Position numbers and translations under genes: made by a program. From JAUIEH01 sp964483375 (GTDB lineage Bacteria > Pseudomonadota > Alphaproteobacteria > Caulobacterales > Maricaulaceae), in assembly GCA_964483375.1 (NCBI GenBank), contig CAZABJ010000023.1, forward strand, positions 1 to 38,532: a stretch of 38,532 nucleotides of DNA, written 5' to 3'. Positions 17,396 through 26,657 of this stretch are shown here, piece by piece. Positions within the stretch are counted from its first letter, which is position 1; each line of letters begins with the position of its first letter. A model generated the notes under the pieces. It did no database searches, had not been told where the DNA came from, and saw nothing but the letters and a program-made list of their open reading frames with translations.

Positions 17396-18985
17396 TCAGT
17401 GGCGAAAGTGGCGCATGCCGGTGAAGGCCATCGCAAGGCCGCTTTCGTCCGCCGCGGCGATCACTTCCTCATCCCGCACCGAACCGCCGGGCTGAATCAC
17501 CGCAGTCGCACCGGCCTCCGCGGCTTGAAGCAAGCCGTCCGCGAAAGGAAAAAAGGCGTCGGAAGCGCACGCCGAGCCGCGTGTTCGCGGCGCCGGCCAG
17601 CCGTTCGCCTCTGCGGCGTCTTGGGCTTTTCGCGCGGCGATGCGGGCTGCGTCGACGCGGCTCATCTGCCCTGCGCCGATCCCGGCGGTCGCGCCGCCCT
17701 TCGCATAGACGATGGCGTTGGACTTAACGTGTTTGGCGACACGCCAAGCGAACAGCATGTCGGCGATTTCAGCGTCGGTGGGCGCTCGTTTGGTGACGAT
17801 GCGGAGGTCTTGCGCCGCAATGCGGCCGCGATCGCGATCCTGGACCAGCAGACCCCCGGCGATGGTGCGCGCCGTCATGGCGGGTTGGCTGGGGTCGGGC
17901 AAAGCGCCGGTCAACAAAACGCGCACATTGGGTTTCGCCGCAAAGGCGGCCAGCGCCTCGTCATCGGCGTCCGGCGCAATGACGACCTCGGCGAAGATCT
18001 CTGTGATAGCCCGCGCCGCGGTTGCGTCGAGCGGGCGATTGGCGGCGATCACCCCGCCAAAAGCCGAGACCGGGTCGCACGCCCGCGCGGCGAGATAGGC
18101 GTCCGCCACCGTCCCCGCCTGCGATACCCCGCAAGGATTGGCGTGTTTGACAATCGCCACGCAGGGGCCGTCGTCTTCGGGGAATTCGGCTGCGAGCTCG
18201 AACGCGGCGTCAGCGTCATTGAGATTGTTGAAGCTCAACGGTTTGCCTTGCGCGAGCCGGGCGGCGGCGACGCCCGGCCTCGGCGGACCTGACGCATAAA
18301 GCGCTGCGGATTGGTGAGGGTTTTCGCCATAGCGCAACGACGTCAGGCGCGCCCCCCCGAAAGCCGCGAAGGGCCCGGCGACTTCGCCTTCAAGTTCTGC
18401 CATCCACCCCGCGACCGCCGCGTCATAGGCGGCGGTGCGGGCGAAGGCGCGTGCGGCCAACCGCCGGCGAAGCGAAAGCGACGTCGTTCCGTCCTCGGTT
18501 TCGAGCGCGTCCAAGACCTCCGAAAGACTATCGGCGTCCGCACACACCGCCACGAAAGCGTGGTTCTTCGCCGCCGCCCGTATCATGGCGGGCCCGCCGA
18601 TATCGATGTTCTCAACGCAGGTCTCACGGTCCGCCCCTGACGCGCGTGTCTCCTCGAATGGGTAGAGATTGACCGCAAGGAGATCGATTTCGGCGATGCC
18701 ATGGGCGGTCATGGCCGCCTGATGCGTTGCGACGTCCCGCTTAGCGAGAAGCCCGCCATGAACGGCGGGGTGGAGCGTTTTGACCCGTCCGTCGAGCATT
18801 TCGGGAAAGCCCGTGAGTTCGGCGACATCCCGCACAGGCAGCCCGGCCGCAACGATCGCCGCGCGCGTTCCGCCCGTGGAGACGAGCTCCACCCCCAAAT
18901 CGGCCAGGCGCTGCGCGGCGGCGGCGAGCGCGCTTTTGTTGGACATGGAGATTAGCGCGCGGCGGACCTTGAGGCGGTCAGACAT
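17396..18985 (-). CDS. purH: Bifunctional AICAR formyltransferase / IMP cyclohydrolase
   Basis: PurH carries out the last two steps of de novo IMP synthesis in the cytoplasm. The 529-residue product has the cyclohydrolase domain first (MSNKS near 14, VSTGGTRAAI, GRVKTLHPAVHGGLL near 65, ENIDIGGPAMIRAAAKN). The AICAR transformylase domain follows (RYGENPHQ, FNNLNDADAAFE, IVKHANPCG, SDAFFPFADGL, IQPGGSVRDEEVI) and ends in the characteristic GMRHFRH. The ATG at 18985 has GGAGG 10 nt upstream; the open frame reaches 19054, but those residues are not conserved in the family. Length is as expected. It lies 90 bp downstream of the epimerase gene in a long minus-strand run. Confidence 0.97.
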   Translation of the reverse strand: MSDRLKVRRALISMSNKSALAAAAQRLADLGVELVSTGGTRAAIVAAGLPVRDVAELTGFPEMLDGRVKTLHPAVHGGLLAKRDVATHQAAMTAHGIAEIDLLAVNLYPFEETRASGADRETCVENIDIGGPAMIRAAAKNHAFVAVCADADSLSEVLDALETEDGTTSLSLRRRLAARAFARTAAYDAAVAGWMAELEGEVAGPFAAFGGARLTSLRYGENPHQSAALYASGPPRPGVAAARLAQGKPLSFNNLNDADAAFELAAEFPEDDGPCVAIVKHANPCGVSQAGTVADAYLAARACDPVSAFGGVIAANRPLDATAARAITEIFAEVVIAPDADDEALAAFAAKPNVRVLLTGALPDPSQPAMTARTIAGGLLVQDRDRGRIAAQDLRIVTKRAPTDAEIADMLFAWRVAKHVKSNAIVYAKGGATAGIGAGQMSRVDAARIAARKAQDAAEANGWPAPRTRGSACASDAFFPFADGLLQAAEAGATAVIQPGGSVRDEEVIAAADESGLAMAFTGMRHFRH

Positions 18986-19075
18986 GGCGAAGCGCCTCCG
19001 CAGAAAGGGAAAGGAGAGGGGCGGTAGCACAATTCCTCGCCAGGTCGAAGTCACTGCGAGGCTGCAAGCGCGCGG

Positions 19076-20998
19076 TCAGACCGGGCGCGCTTCCTGGCCG
19101 CCGTCGAACTTGTCGGTCAACGCGTGAAGGCAGTCGTACAGCGTGGGCCTATCGCGGCGGCGGGCGGCGTCGAGCAAGGCCTCTATCTTGGGCTGCAGGG
19201 TCGCAAGAGCGCTGACGTCGGTTTTCGCCCACCAGATGCCGTCCACGCTGGTCGCGGTGATCTCTTCTTCAGAATAGAAGAGTTGCTCGTGCACCTTTTC
19301 GCCGGGACGGAGCCCGATATGCACGATCTTCACATCGCGGTCGGGCACGCGGCCGCGCAAGCGGCACAGCTCGCGGGCCAAGGTCTCGATGCGAACCGGT
19401 TCTCCCATATCGAGCGTGTAGAGTCCGCCGCGACGATCCACGCCGTTGACCTTTTCTTTCGACGTGAGCGCGGCGGCCTGCAGCACCAGGGCGCCGGCTT
19501 CCTCTGACGTCATGAAATAGCGCGTGATTTCGGGATGGGTGACGGTGATCGGGCCGCCCTGCGCGATTTGGCGCTCAAACAAGGGAACCACCGACCCGCT
19601 GGAGCCGAGCACGTTGCCGAACCGGACCGCGGTGGCGCGCATCCCGCCCTCTAGGTCCATCGCCTGGACGAACATCTCGGCCACGCGTTTGGAGGCGCCC
19701 ATGACATTGCTTGGGTTCACCGCCTTGTCGGTGGAGATCAGAACGAAGGAGACCGCGCCGGCGGCCTTGGCGGCTTCAGCGACATTCAGAGTGCCCAGCA
19801 CGTTGGTGAGCACCGCCTCGGCCGGATTTCGCTCCATTAAGGGCACATGCTTCAGCGCCGCAGCGTGAAGCACCACATCCGCACGCGCTTCCCGGGCGAC
19901 GGTCTCCACTCTCTCGCGGTCCCGAACATCGCCGAGCAGCATGGTGACGCCGTCCATGCGGCCGTTCTCTTTGAGCTCCATCTCCAGCTCGTAGAGATTG
20001 TATTCGCTCACATCCAACAGCGTGACGGCGGCGGGCTCGGCTTCGACCACTTGCCGCGTAATCTCTGAGCCGATGGTTCCGCCCGCGCCGGTCACCCAAA
20101 TGCGCCGCCCCTTGACCAAGGCCCGTATGAGGTCGGCGTCGATCGGGCGAGGCGGCCGGCTCATCAAGTCCGCCGCGTTCAGCGGGGAGAGCCGCGTGGC
20201 GCTCACCTCGTGGCGCGCCCGAACAAGCTGGGCGCCGCTTTCCGCGGCGGCTTGGGAGAAGATCTGCACTTGGCCGACGCTTAAAGCAGGGTCGACGATC
20301 ACGAGCTGGGGGCTTTGGGCGTCTTGCTCGGCCAGCGAAATGAGCGCGCGATGCGCTTCCGTCACGCCGCCCAGCACCGGGACGCCATGAATGGAGCGGC
20401 CCCGTTCGGCGCCGTTCGGCGCGGCGAGGCCGCGGACGCGGAAGGGCGGACCATGCGGCCGGCGTTTCGCCGCCCGCAAAAACGTATCAAGCGCCGCATT
20501 CGACCCGACCAAAATGGCGCTTGGCTTGGAGCGATCCTCCAATCGGACCAAAGACCGCCAGTCGCCGTTGGCCGAAATTTGCCGCAAAAAACGCGCGCCT
20601 ACGAGTAAACCGAACAACAGCGGGGCTTCGATGACCAGCGTCGAACGCGGGAAGCCTTCTTGGCGGTTGATGAGAAACAAGGCGAGAAAGAAGACGAGAT
20701 TCGCAAGCGCCACGGCGCGGAGAATCGCCAGCACGTCATTAAAAGCCGTGAAGCGCCACACGCCGCGATGCAGTTTCAAAGCGGGAAACACCACCGCGCA
20801 GCAGGCGACGAACAACAAGGTGGCCGCCGCCGCAAGTCCTGGCGGCTCCACCGCGACGGGCGCGACCTCAAAGCGGATGCGAATGGCGGCGAACATCGCC
20901 AAGGCCGCTGCGCCCAAGTCATAACTCATCACCACGGCCATGATGATGAGCGGTCGACGCGCGACCGTCGGCGGGTCCGGACGAGTGTCCACGCTCAT
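19076..20998 (-). CDS. CapD/WbpM/FlaA1-like polysaccharide nucleoside-diphosphate-sugar epimerase/dehydratase
   Basis: The 640-residue product belongs to the membrane-bound extended SDR group that makes modified UDP-sugars, often by 4,6-dehydration, for capsule, O-antigen or glycan linkers. About four membrane helices occupy residues 15-135. A CoA-binding-like domain follows (AILVGSNAALDTFLRAAK, then VHG.PVLGG), and the catalytic Rossmann domain begins with VTGAGGTIGSEI near 310. The later blocks LHAAALKHVPLMERNP, LISTDKAVNPSNVMGASKR, FGNVLGSSGSV.P, EITRYFMT and GLRPGEKVHEQLF fit WbpM-type enzymes, in which the usual Tyr of the SDR triad is replaced by Met. The ATG at 20998 overlaps the heparinase stop (ATGA), so the two are coupled. 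The exact sugar product is not known. Confidence 0.92.
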   Translation of the reverse strand: MSVDTRPDPPTVARRPLIIMAVVMSYDLGAAALAMFAAIRIRFEVAPVAVEPPGLAAAATLLFVACCAVVFPALKLHRGVWRFTAFNDVLAILRAVALANLVFFLALFLINRQEGFPRSTLVIEAPLLFGLLVGARFLRQISANGDWRSLVRLEDRSKPSAILVGSNAALDTFLRAAKRRPHGPPFRVRGLAAPNGAERGRSIHGVPVLGGVTEAHRALISLAEQDAQSPQLVIVDPALSVGQVQIFSQAAAESGAQLVRARHEVSATRLSPLNAADLMSRPPRPIDADLIRALVKGRRIWVTGAGGTIGSEITRQVVEAEPAAVTLLDVSEYNLYELEMELKENGRMDGVTMLLGDVRDRERVETVAREARADVVLHAAALKHVPLMERNPAEAVLTNVLGTLNVAEAAKAAGAVSFVLISTDKAVNPSNVMGASKRVAEMFVQAMDLEGGMRATAVRFGNVLGSSGSVVPLFERQIAQGGPITVTHPEITRYFMTSEEAGALVLQAAALTSKEKVNGVDRRGGLYTLDMGEPVRIETLARELCRLRGRVPDRDVKIVHIGLRPGEKVHEQLFYSEEEITATSVDGIWWAKTDVSALATLQPKIEALLDAARRRDRPTLYDCLHALTDKFDGGQEARPV

Positions 20999-22674
20999 GG
21001 GGCCGGCGCTCTCCCGATGCGCTTCAACGCCCACCGAATTCGGTTCGGCGGCCGGTCAAGCGGGGCGTCATGTCGGGCGACGCCTGTGATGGCCAGTTGG
21101 CGCGTGGGCACGGGTTCCTCGCCGTCGGCAAGATAGATTGAGCGTTCTTCGCTCAAAGGACCGCAATCAGTTCGAAAACGCCAGCCATCCCCATCAGGGA
21201 GAACGAGAAACGCGCTGCGCCCGTCCCGGGCAAGCGTGACTTTGACCGCTGGGTGGAGGTGAAAACGGATGGCGAAGCGGACGGGCCGGGCGTCCTCGCG
21301 CTCAGGTTCGTCGACAGGTCGAAACACCGTGTCTTCCCCGCGCAAATCCCCGCCCTTGGAGGCTAAAAAGAGCCGTCGGCGATGCGCAAAGCCGTAGGCG
21401 GAGCGGTAGCCGTCATGGCTCGCTTCCAACCAAACGCCCAAGTCCTCTTCATTCCGTCGCGCGCGGACAGGCTCGGCGCGGTCCTTTTTCGGTCGCTCGC
21501 CAAGCCGAGCCGCATTCGTGTCGTCAAGCACCAGCGCGGTATGCGCGGCGGTCGCTCTGACCGGTTCGCGCATGCGCATCCCTTGGCCCGCCCGCCAACC
21601 GCAATTGACGAACATGCGCCCGCCTGGCGCGGCGAATTCGAAGGCCAGCGGGCTTGAATGCGCTTCCGGCCCGAAAGGCGACGCCGCCGGGCAGCCGACA
21701 TCGAACAGCAAAGTCGCGCCGCCGGCCTCCAAACGATGAAACCCCGTATGCGGGGCGACCCCGAACGCTTTGGGGGGCGCGCCGTCAGCCGACAGCACCG
21801 CTGCGATCAGTCCGCGATCGCCTTCGCCGCCGCCATGAAACGCGGCGAGGCCCTCATCCGCGGTTTGGAAGAACCGGGTGATCGCGGCCATGCGCGAGAC
21901 CGCGCGGTCCAATGCGTCGGGAACCGACGCGCCGCTTGCACGCAACGCTTCGGTCAGGGTGACAAGGTCAGCCAACAGCGTTGCGGTGGTTTCAGGGCAG
22001 CGGCTGACATGCCCGCCGTCGGGCAAGACCTGCCGCTCAAGCTCCGCTTCCAAGGCGCTCAATGAGGCGTCGCGCAGTTTGTCGTGCTCGCTCAAGCATG
22101 CGCCCGCCGCTGCGAGCGCGATGGCGCGGTCGAGGCGAAACTTCCCATCCGGCGCAGCGCGGCCCGACAGCCCGTCAAGCGTTCGCGCCTGTTTGGCGAG
22201 GCTCGCGGACCGGTCCCCAGCGGCCGCGTCGTCTTGGTCAAACAAATGTTTGGCGGCCCGCAGCCATGCGAGGATCCGCGCCGCGAGGGGCTCGGCGCTC
22301 CAAGCAGGAGCGTCCTGCTTGGGATGCTTGGCGATCCACGCGTCCACCAGAGCGCCGGCGCGCGCGCCGGCTTCGCCATCGTCGATCGCGGCGAGATCAT
22401 TCAACCACGAAAAGCCGTGCAGCCACGCCGCGTGAGCGGGGGAGAGGGGAGGCTCGTCCCAAACTCTCCCAAGGTCGTCCACGCACAGCCGGCCGCCGGC
22501 GAATGAGAAAACGCCTTCGACGAGATCTTCGCCACGCTCGGCGTCGGGCGTGCGCAAGTCGTACAGCCGCGCCTTCAGCGGCGGTCCGCTTTCGCCCGCA
22601 TCACCGGCTGACCGCGCAAGCCACCGGAAAGCGGCTTTGCCGCGTTCGTTCAATCCTGCCTTTTGTTGGGGCAT
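20995..22674 (-). CDS. Heparinase II/III family protein
   Basis: The 559-residue product has the two-part structure of heparinase II/III-like proteins. An all-helical N-terminal half comes first (LYDLRTPD, HGFSWLNDLA, LAARILAWLRAAKHL, PDGKFRLDRAIALAAAGACL, LPDGGHVSRCPETTATLLADL). A beta-rich C-terminal half follows (GFHRLEAGGATLLFDVG, HSSPLAFEFAAPGGRMFVNCG, HTALVLDDTN, RRLFLASKGGDLRGEDTV, FRFHLHP-like). These cytoplasmic-looking members have no signal peptide, unlike secreted glycosaminoglycan lyases, and their real substrate is unknown. Members next to rpe, rsmB and purH are common in Alphaproteobacteria. Here the gene is coupled to a downstream sugar-nucleotide epimerase, which supports a role in an acidic polysaccharide pathway. 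It starts 9 bp after rpe in the same direction of reading the operon backwards: rpe lies downstream of no other gene but rsmB. Confidence 0.88.
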   Translation of the reverse strand: MPQQKAGLNERGKAAFRWLARSAGDAGESGPPLKARLYDLRTPDAERGEDLVEGVFSFAGGRLCVDDLGRVWDEPPLSPAHAAWLHGFSWLNDLAAIDDGEAGARAGALVDAWIAKHPKQDAPAWSAEPLAARILAWLRAAKHLFDQDDAAAGDRSASLAKQARTLDGLSGRAAPDGKFRLDRAIALAAAGACLSEHDKLRDASLSALEAELERQVLPDGGHVSRCPETTATLLADLVTLTEALRASGASVPDALDRAVSRMAAITRFFQTADEGLAAFHGGGEGDRGLIAAVLSADGAPPKAFGVAPHTGFHRLEAGGATLLFDVGCPAASPFGPEAHSSPLAFEFAAPGGRMFVNCGWRAGQGMRMREPVRATAAHTALVLDDTNAARLGERPKKDRAEPVRARRNEEDLGVWLEASHDGYRSAYGFAHRRRLFLASKGGDLRGEDTVFRPVDEPEREDARPVRFAIRFHLHPAVKVTLARDGRSAFLVLPDGDGWRFRTDCGPLSEERSIYLADGEEPVPTRQLAITGVARHDAPLDRPPNRIRWALKRIGRAPAP

Positions 22675-22683
22675 AGGCCTACG

Positions 22684-23349
22684 TTAAGCGTCCCCTCTCA
22701 GCGCGCGGATGTTCTCCGCGTAATGCTCCGCGCCCCCGCGAAACGCCGCTGTTCCGGCGACAAGAATGCTTGCGCCGGCGTCAATGCACTGGCGCCCGGT
22801 CTCAGGGGTGACGCCCCCGTCGACCTCAACGTCCGCCGACAGCCCGCGGCGTTCAATCGTCTCGCGCACAGCTTCGATTTTGCGCAGCTGACCGCTGAGA
22901 AATCGTTGACCGCCAAAGCCGGGATTGACGCTCATGATTAAGATCAGGCCGACGTTCTCAAGGACATAATCGATGGCCTCCACAGGCGTGCCGGGGTTCA
23001 GCGACACCCCGGCCGTCGCGCCGGCGTCGACGATCGCCTGCAGCGTTCGATGCAGATGGGGGCCGGCCTCAGGATGCACCGTAAGGGTATCAGCGCCGGC
23101 CGCGACGAAAGCGTCGATGTAAGGGTCGACGGGCGCGATCATCAGGTGAACGTCGAGCGGCCGCTTGGCGTGCGGTTTAAGCGCCTTCACCACCATTGGC
23201 CCGATGGTCAGATTGGGAACGAAATGCCCGTCCATCACATCGACATGGATGAGATCCGCGCCAGCGGCTTCCATGGCGCGGATTTCTTCGCCCAGCCGCG
23301 CGAAATCCGCCGACAGGATCGAAGGTGCGATTTTGACCGATGCTGACAT
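22684..23349 (-). CDS. rpe: Ribulose-phosphate 3-epimerase
   Basis: Rpe interconverts ribulose 5-phosphate and xylulose 5-phosphate in the pentose phosphate pathway. The 221-residue TIM-barrel product has all family motifs: APSILSADFARLGEE at the start, HVDVMDGHFVPNLTIGP near 35-51, LDVHLMI near 65, MSVNPGFGGQRF near 140 and VEVDGGVTPET near 175. Metal and acid/base residues (His35, Asp37, His68 and the Asp in VDGG) are present. The ATG at 23349 gives the normal start MSASVKIAPSIL; the open frame extends to 23460, but those residues resemble nothing. It sits 53 bp after rsmB and 9 bp before the heparinase gene, on the same strand. Confidence 0.97.
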   Translation of the reverse strand: MSASVKIAPSILSADFARLGEEIRAMEAAGADLIHVDVMDGHFVPNLTIGPMVVKALKPHAKRPLDVHLMIAPVDPYIDAFVAAGADTLTVHPEAGPHLHRTLQAIVDAGATAGVSLNPGTPVEAIDYVLENVGLILIMSVNPGFGGQRFLSGQLRKIEAVRETIERRGLSADVEVDGGVTPETGRQCIDAGASILVAGTAAFRGGAEHYAENIRALRGDA

Positions 23350-23402
23350 GGAGCCCCGATAACAGCGGTCCATGGCGCGCGCAACACGCCGCGCCCATCC
23401 GC

Positions 23403-24710
23403 TCACATGCGACGCAGCTTGGCGATGAAAAACCCGTCCATCCCGCCCGTCTCGTCCCAATAGTCAGGTCTGGTGCGCACAAAGCCGTCCGGCGCAAAGG
23501 CTTGCTCGGGGACGCCGGGGAGATCGGCCGGCTCGAGCGTCTCCCACGTCAGAGGCGCGCCGGCCTCGATTGCGGCGGCGATGGCGGGCGCGCCTTCTTC
23601 GGGCTGCAATGAGCAGGTGCAGAACACCACCGCGCCGCCGGGACGCACGAGCCGCGCCGCCGCTGCGAGCAGTCTGGTCTGCAATTTTGCGAGCGTCCGA
23701 ATGTCGGCCTTGGATTTTGACCACGCCACGTCCGGTCTGCGACGCAGCGTCCCTGTCGCCGTGCAGGGCGCGTCCAGAAGCGCGGCGTCGAATGCGTCGT
23801 CTGCGGGCGAGAAGCGCAGGGCGTCGCTCGCATGGAGCGTGGCGGACAGCCCGGTGCGAGTGAGGTTTTCGCGCACGCGTGCGAGCCGGCTTTCGGACTT
23901 GTCCAACGCCGTCACGACAGCGCCTGTCGCCGCGAGCTGCAGCGTCTTTCCGCCAGGCGCCGCGCACATGTCGAGGACACGGGCCCCGTCACCCGCGCCA
24001 AGCGCTCTGACGGGCAGCGCCGCCGCGGCGTCCTGAACCCACCAGGCGCCTTGGGAGAAGCCGGGAAGCGCGGCCACATCCCCGCCGCCGGCGCAGCGCA
24101 GCGTTCCCGTCGGCGTCAGCACGGCGTTGAGGGCGGAAGTCCACGTCGCGGGATCGGACTTCGACGTCACATCGAGTGGAGGTTCTCGGCCTGACGCTTG
24201 GGCGATCGCTGCCGCCGCCGCCGCCCCATAGGCGGTCTCCCAGGTTTCTGTCAGCCAGGCCGGCCAGTCGTCCCGCGCCGACAATGCGGCCAGAGCGTCG
24301 CGTCCTTCGCGATCCACGCGCCGGAGGACCGCGTTGATAAGCCCTTTGAACTTGCGCGTATCGGGGCGTCTACCGGCAAGCTCGACGCTCGCATCCACCG
24401 CCGCATGCGCGGGGGTTTGGAGGAACAACAACTGGACCGCGCCCAGGCGCAGCATAGCCCGGGCGGCGACCGCCGTTTTCGGCAGGGGTCTGTCGAGGAG
24501 CGGCGCCACAATGCGGTCGACGCGTCCAAGGCGACGTAGGGTCTCGGTGACGAGCGCCCGGGCGAAACCACGGTCGCGTGGGGCGAGGTCGGAGAGGGCG
24601 GTCGCTTCGGCGAGCGCTGCGTCCAGGGGCGCGCGTCTCTTAAGAACGGCGATGAGAATGTCGAGGGCGGCGTCGCGAGCGGCGAGGCCGGGTGGCGCGG
24701 AGTTCGTCAT
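23403..24710 (-). CDS. rsmB: RsmB-type 16S rRNA (cytosine-C5) methyltransferase, RsmB/NOP family
   Basis: The product combines an N-terminal NusB-like RNA-binding domain (AARDAALDILIAVLKRRAPLD, ARALVTETLRRLGRVD) with a C-terminal SAM-dependent methyltransferase. The SAM site is MCAAPGGKTLQLAA near residues 240-255. Both catalytic cysteines of m5C methyltransferases are visible, in LDAPCTATGTLRRRPD and in VFCTCSLQPEEG. The chosen ATG at 24710 (MTNSAPPGLAARDAAL) gives 435 residues and fits the family; the frame is open to 24779. No strong ribosome-binding site is seen, so the exact start is unsure. Neighbours rpe downstream and htpX upstream are a common alphaproteobacterial order. The rRNA target is inferred from the family. 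Confidence 0.92.
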   Translation of the reverse strand: MTNSAPPGLAARDAALDILIAVLKRRAPLDAALAEATALSDLAPRDRGFARALVTETLRRLGRVDRIVAPLLDRPLPKTAVAARAMLRLGAVQLLFLQTPAHAAVDASVELAGRRPDTRKFKGLINAVLRRVDREGRDALAALSARDDWPAWLTETWETAYGAAAAAAIAQASGREPPLDVTSKSDPATWTSALNAVLTPTGTLRCAGGGDVAALPGFSQGAWWVQDAAAALPVRALGAGDGARVLDMCAAPGGKTLQLAATGAVVTALDKSESRLARVRENLTRTGLSATLHASDALRFSPADDAFDAALLDAPCTATGTLRRRPDVAWSKSKADIRTLAKLQTRLLAAAARLVRPGGAVVFCTCSLQPEEGAPAIAAAIEAGAPLTWETLEPADLPGVPEQAFAPDGFVRTRPDYWDETGGMDGFFIAKLRRM

Positions 24711-24979
24711 GCGCCACGCCCATGTCACAAAACTGCGGTGAAATCGACGCTGGTCGCCGGTCGTCTTGAGAGACCCCATGCCCTAATCGACCGCCCCAGC
24801 GTTTGCGGCCGTGCTCAGCGCGATAGCGTTTGCAGAAGCGGCGGCGCCGAAAGATCACGGCGAGAACCGTTCGATCATGGATTTGGCGCGCGCGTTTTTC
24901 TGCGCCCCTGCGGAGAACCGGCAGATCGAGCCGGGGATTACGATAACGATCGCCGCCGTCGTTCAGCGCAAGCCAACGC

Positions 24980-25870
24980 TCAGCCCCATGGACCGCGCGG
25001 TTGTTCTCGTGCGCCGATGAGCCCCATCTCCGCCGCCATCGCCTCCAAGCGAGCGACGCGATTGGTGGTGGCGGGATGGGTGGAGAACAGATTGTCGGCC
25101 CGTTTGCCGTTGAGCGGATTGATGATGAACAGGTGGGCCGTGGCGGGATTGTCTTCCGCGCGCTCATTTTCGCGCCGCGGCGCCTCCCCGGCGATTTTCC
25201 GCAGCGCAGAGGCGAGCCACCGCGGATCCCCGGCGATCTCCGCACCGATGCGGTCGGCTTCATATTCGCGCGCACGGCTGATCGCCATTTGAACGACCGC
25301 CGCGGCGGCCGAAGCGATGGGGATCACGATAAGCAAGGCGAGGGTGTTGCCTCGGTCCCGACCGCCGCCGAAGAAATAGGCGATGGTGCCCAGAATGCCG
25401 ATCGCGCCGGCGATGGTCGCGGTGACGGTCATGGTGAGAGTGTCGCGGTTTTTCACATGGGCGAGCTCATGGGCCATCACCCCGGCGATCTCTTCCCGGC
25501 TCAGCATTGCGAGCAGCCCTTCAGTGGCGGCGACTGCGGCGTTCTGCGGATTGCGTCCCGTCGCGAAGGCGTTCGGCTGCTGGGTCGGGATGATGTAGAT
25601 TTTCGGCGTCGGCAGGCCCGCGCGCTCAGCCAAGCGCACCACGTCGTCATGATAGGTCTGCACGCGAGGGTCGCGGCCGTAGTCCGAAGCGGGGCGCGCC
25701 CGATAGGCGTTCAGAACGATGGTGTCGGCATTCCAGTAGCTGTAGGCGTTCATGGCCAGCGCGACGAAAAACGCGATCACCATCCCCGTGGTCTGGCCCA
25801 ACAGCCACCCCACGCCCATGAACAACGCCGTCATGGCGGCCAAGAGCATGAAAGTGCGGGTGTGGTTCAT
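24980..25870 (-). CDS. htpX: HtpX, membrane zinc metalloprotease
   Basis: HtpX is an inner-membrane M48B protease of membrane-protein quality control. Two N-terminal helices come first (MLLAAMTALFMGVGWLLG and MVIAFFVALAMNAYSYW). The conserved PTPKIYIIPTQQPNAFATG, the zinc site MAHELAHVKNRDT (HExxH) and the third ligand in REYEADRIGAEI follow, with two more helices in between. Length is 296 residues, normal for the family. Two adjacent ATGs (25873 and 25870) are possible starts; the second has better spacing from AGAGGA. The frame is open to 26053 without family similarity. It is divergent from the SDHAF4-like gene, with about 70 bp between the starts. The 269 bp between this gene and rsmB carries no convincing gene. 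Confidence 0.96.
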   Translation of the reverse strand: MNHTRTFMLLAAMTALFMGVGWLLGQTTGMVIAFFVALAMNAYSYWNADTIVLNAYRARPASDYGRDPRVQTYHDDVVRLAERAGLPTPKIYIIPTQQPNAFATGRNPQNAAVAATEGLLAMLSREEIAGVMAHELAHVKNRDTLTMTVTATIAGAIGILGTIAYFFGGGRDRGNTLALLIVIPIASAAAAVVQMAISRAREYEADRIGAEIAGDPRWLASALRKIAGEAPRRENERAEDNPATAHLFIINPLNGKRADNLFSTHPATTNRVARLEAMAAEMGLIGAREQPRGPWG

Positions 25871-25942
25871 CATGGTCCTCTCCAGCGTCGCAGGGCGCGC
25901 TATATGTAGGATAAAGCGCTGCGCCGCGAAGAGGCTTCCGTG

Positions 25943-26143
25943 ATGGACGAGAAAACTAACGCTGAACCAACCGACACTCCGCTGCCCGCCGCCGCCCGTC
26001 GCGCCTTGGCCGAGGCCGAAGCGCGGCGCAAGGCCGCCGAACACGCCGAGCAAGATGGGGCCAAGGAAATCAACGGACCCAAAGGGCCTGAGCCAACCCG
26101 CTATGGCGACTGGGAGCGCAAAGGCGTCGCGTCTGACTTCTGA
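25943..26143 (+). CDS. DUF1674 / SDHAF4-like succinate dehydrogenase assembly factor
   Basis: The 66-residue protein ends GPEPTRYGDWERKGVASDF, the signature of DUF1674 proteins, which are the bacterial relatives of mitochondrial SDHAF4. That factor helps the flavoprotein subunit of succinate dehydrogenase mature. The N-terminal half is a charged, Ala-rich helix. The ATG at 25943 is preceded directly by a GTG and has GAGG 8 nt upstream. No succinate dehydrogenase genes are in the window. Pairing with htpX is common in this class. Confidence 0.9.
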   Translation: MDEKTNAEPTDTPLPAAARRALAEAEARRKAAEHAEQDGAKEINGPKGPEPTRYGDWERKGVASDF

Positions 26144-26294
26144 GCGGTCGTCCCAGGCCGCGCCTTAACCGTGATCTTTAACCGCGCGGCGCGCGAAACC
26201 GCGGCGTTTGGCGCCTGCTGGCGCGCGCGCGGCGTTCTGCTGCGAGCGTTCAGAGCTTAGGCTCGCCTCTGTCTTCGCCGATTTGGAGCCTGAG

Positions 26295-26657
26295 ATGCGC
26301 ATCGCCGCGCTGAGTTTTGTCATCGCCCTAGTCGCTGTCGCGTCCGCTGCCGCGGAGGAGGCGGACGGCGTGCCTTCGCCCGCGCTCATGGGCGGGCCTG
26401 CGGAGGCTGAACCCCCCCGCGACGTCGCTGTCGCATCGCCGATGGCTGAAAGCGGCGAACGACCGGCTCTGCTCACCCGTGTTCCTTCCCACCCCGGCGA
26501 GCGGGTGACGCTCAGCCGCGACTTTCTTGCGACGGGATTGACCGGCGGCGTCGGCGCAGGGATTTGCCGCTTTACAAATCGTGATCGCGTGGTGGTCCTG
26601 CGCAGCCGCCGGAGCGCGCATGACCGAGGGTCCCTGCGGCGCGCCCGCGGCTTTTAA
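26295..26657 (+). CDS. Small exported protein of unknown function
   Basis: The 120-residue product begins with a signal peptide (MRIAALSFVIALVAVASAAA) and GGAG lies 7 nt upstream of the ATG. The middle is acidic and Pro/Ala-rich, then LTRVPSHPGERVTLSRDFL. The last 30 residues (FTNRDRVVVLRSRRSAHDRG...) are Arg-rich and look unlike the rest, which could mean the true protein ends differently or that a frameshift lies near 26560. I recognise no domain. Confidence 0.5.
   Translation: MRIAALSFVIALVAVASAAAEEADGVPSPALMGGPAEAEPPRDVAVASPMAESGERPALLTRVPSHPGERVTLSRDFLATGLTGGVGAGICRFTNRDRVVVLRSRRSAHDRGSLRRARGF

Noticed and set aside
24711..24979. Open frames between rsmB and htpX, including a GTG-start plus-strand frame at 24811
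   Set aside because: They run antisense into htpX or rsmB, lack a ribosome-binding site and show no conserved motif; I see no gene in this gap.
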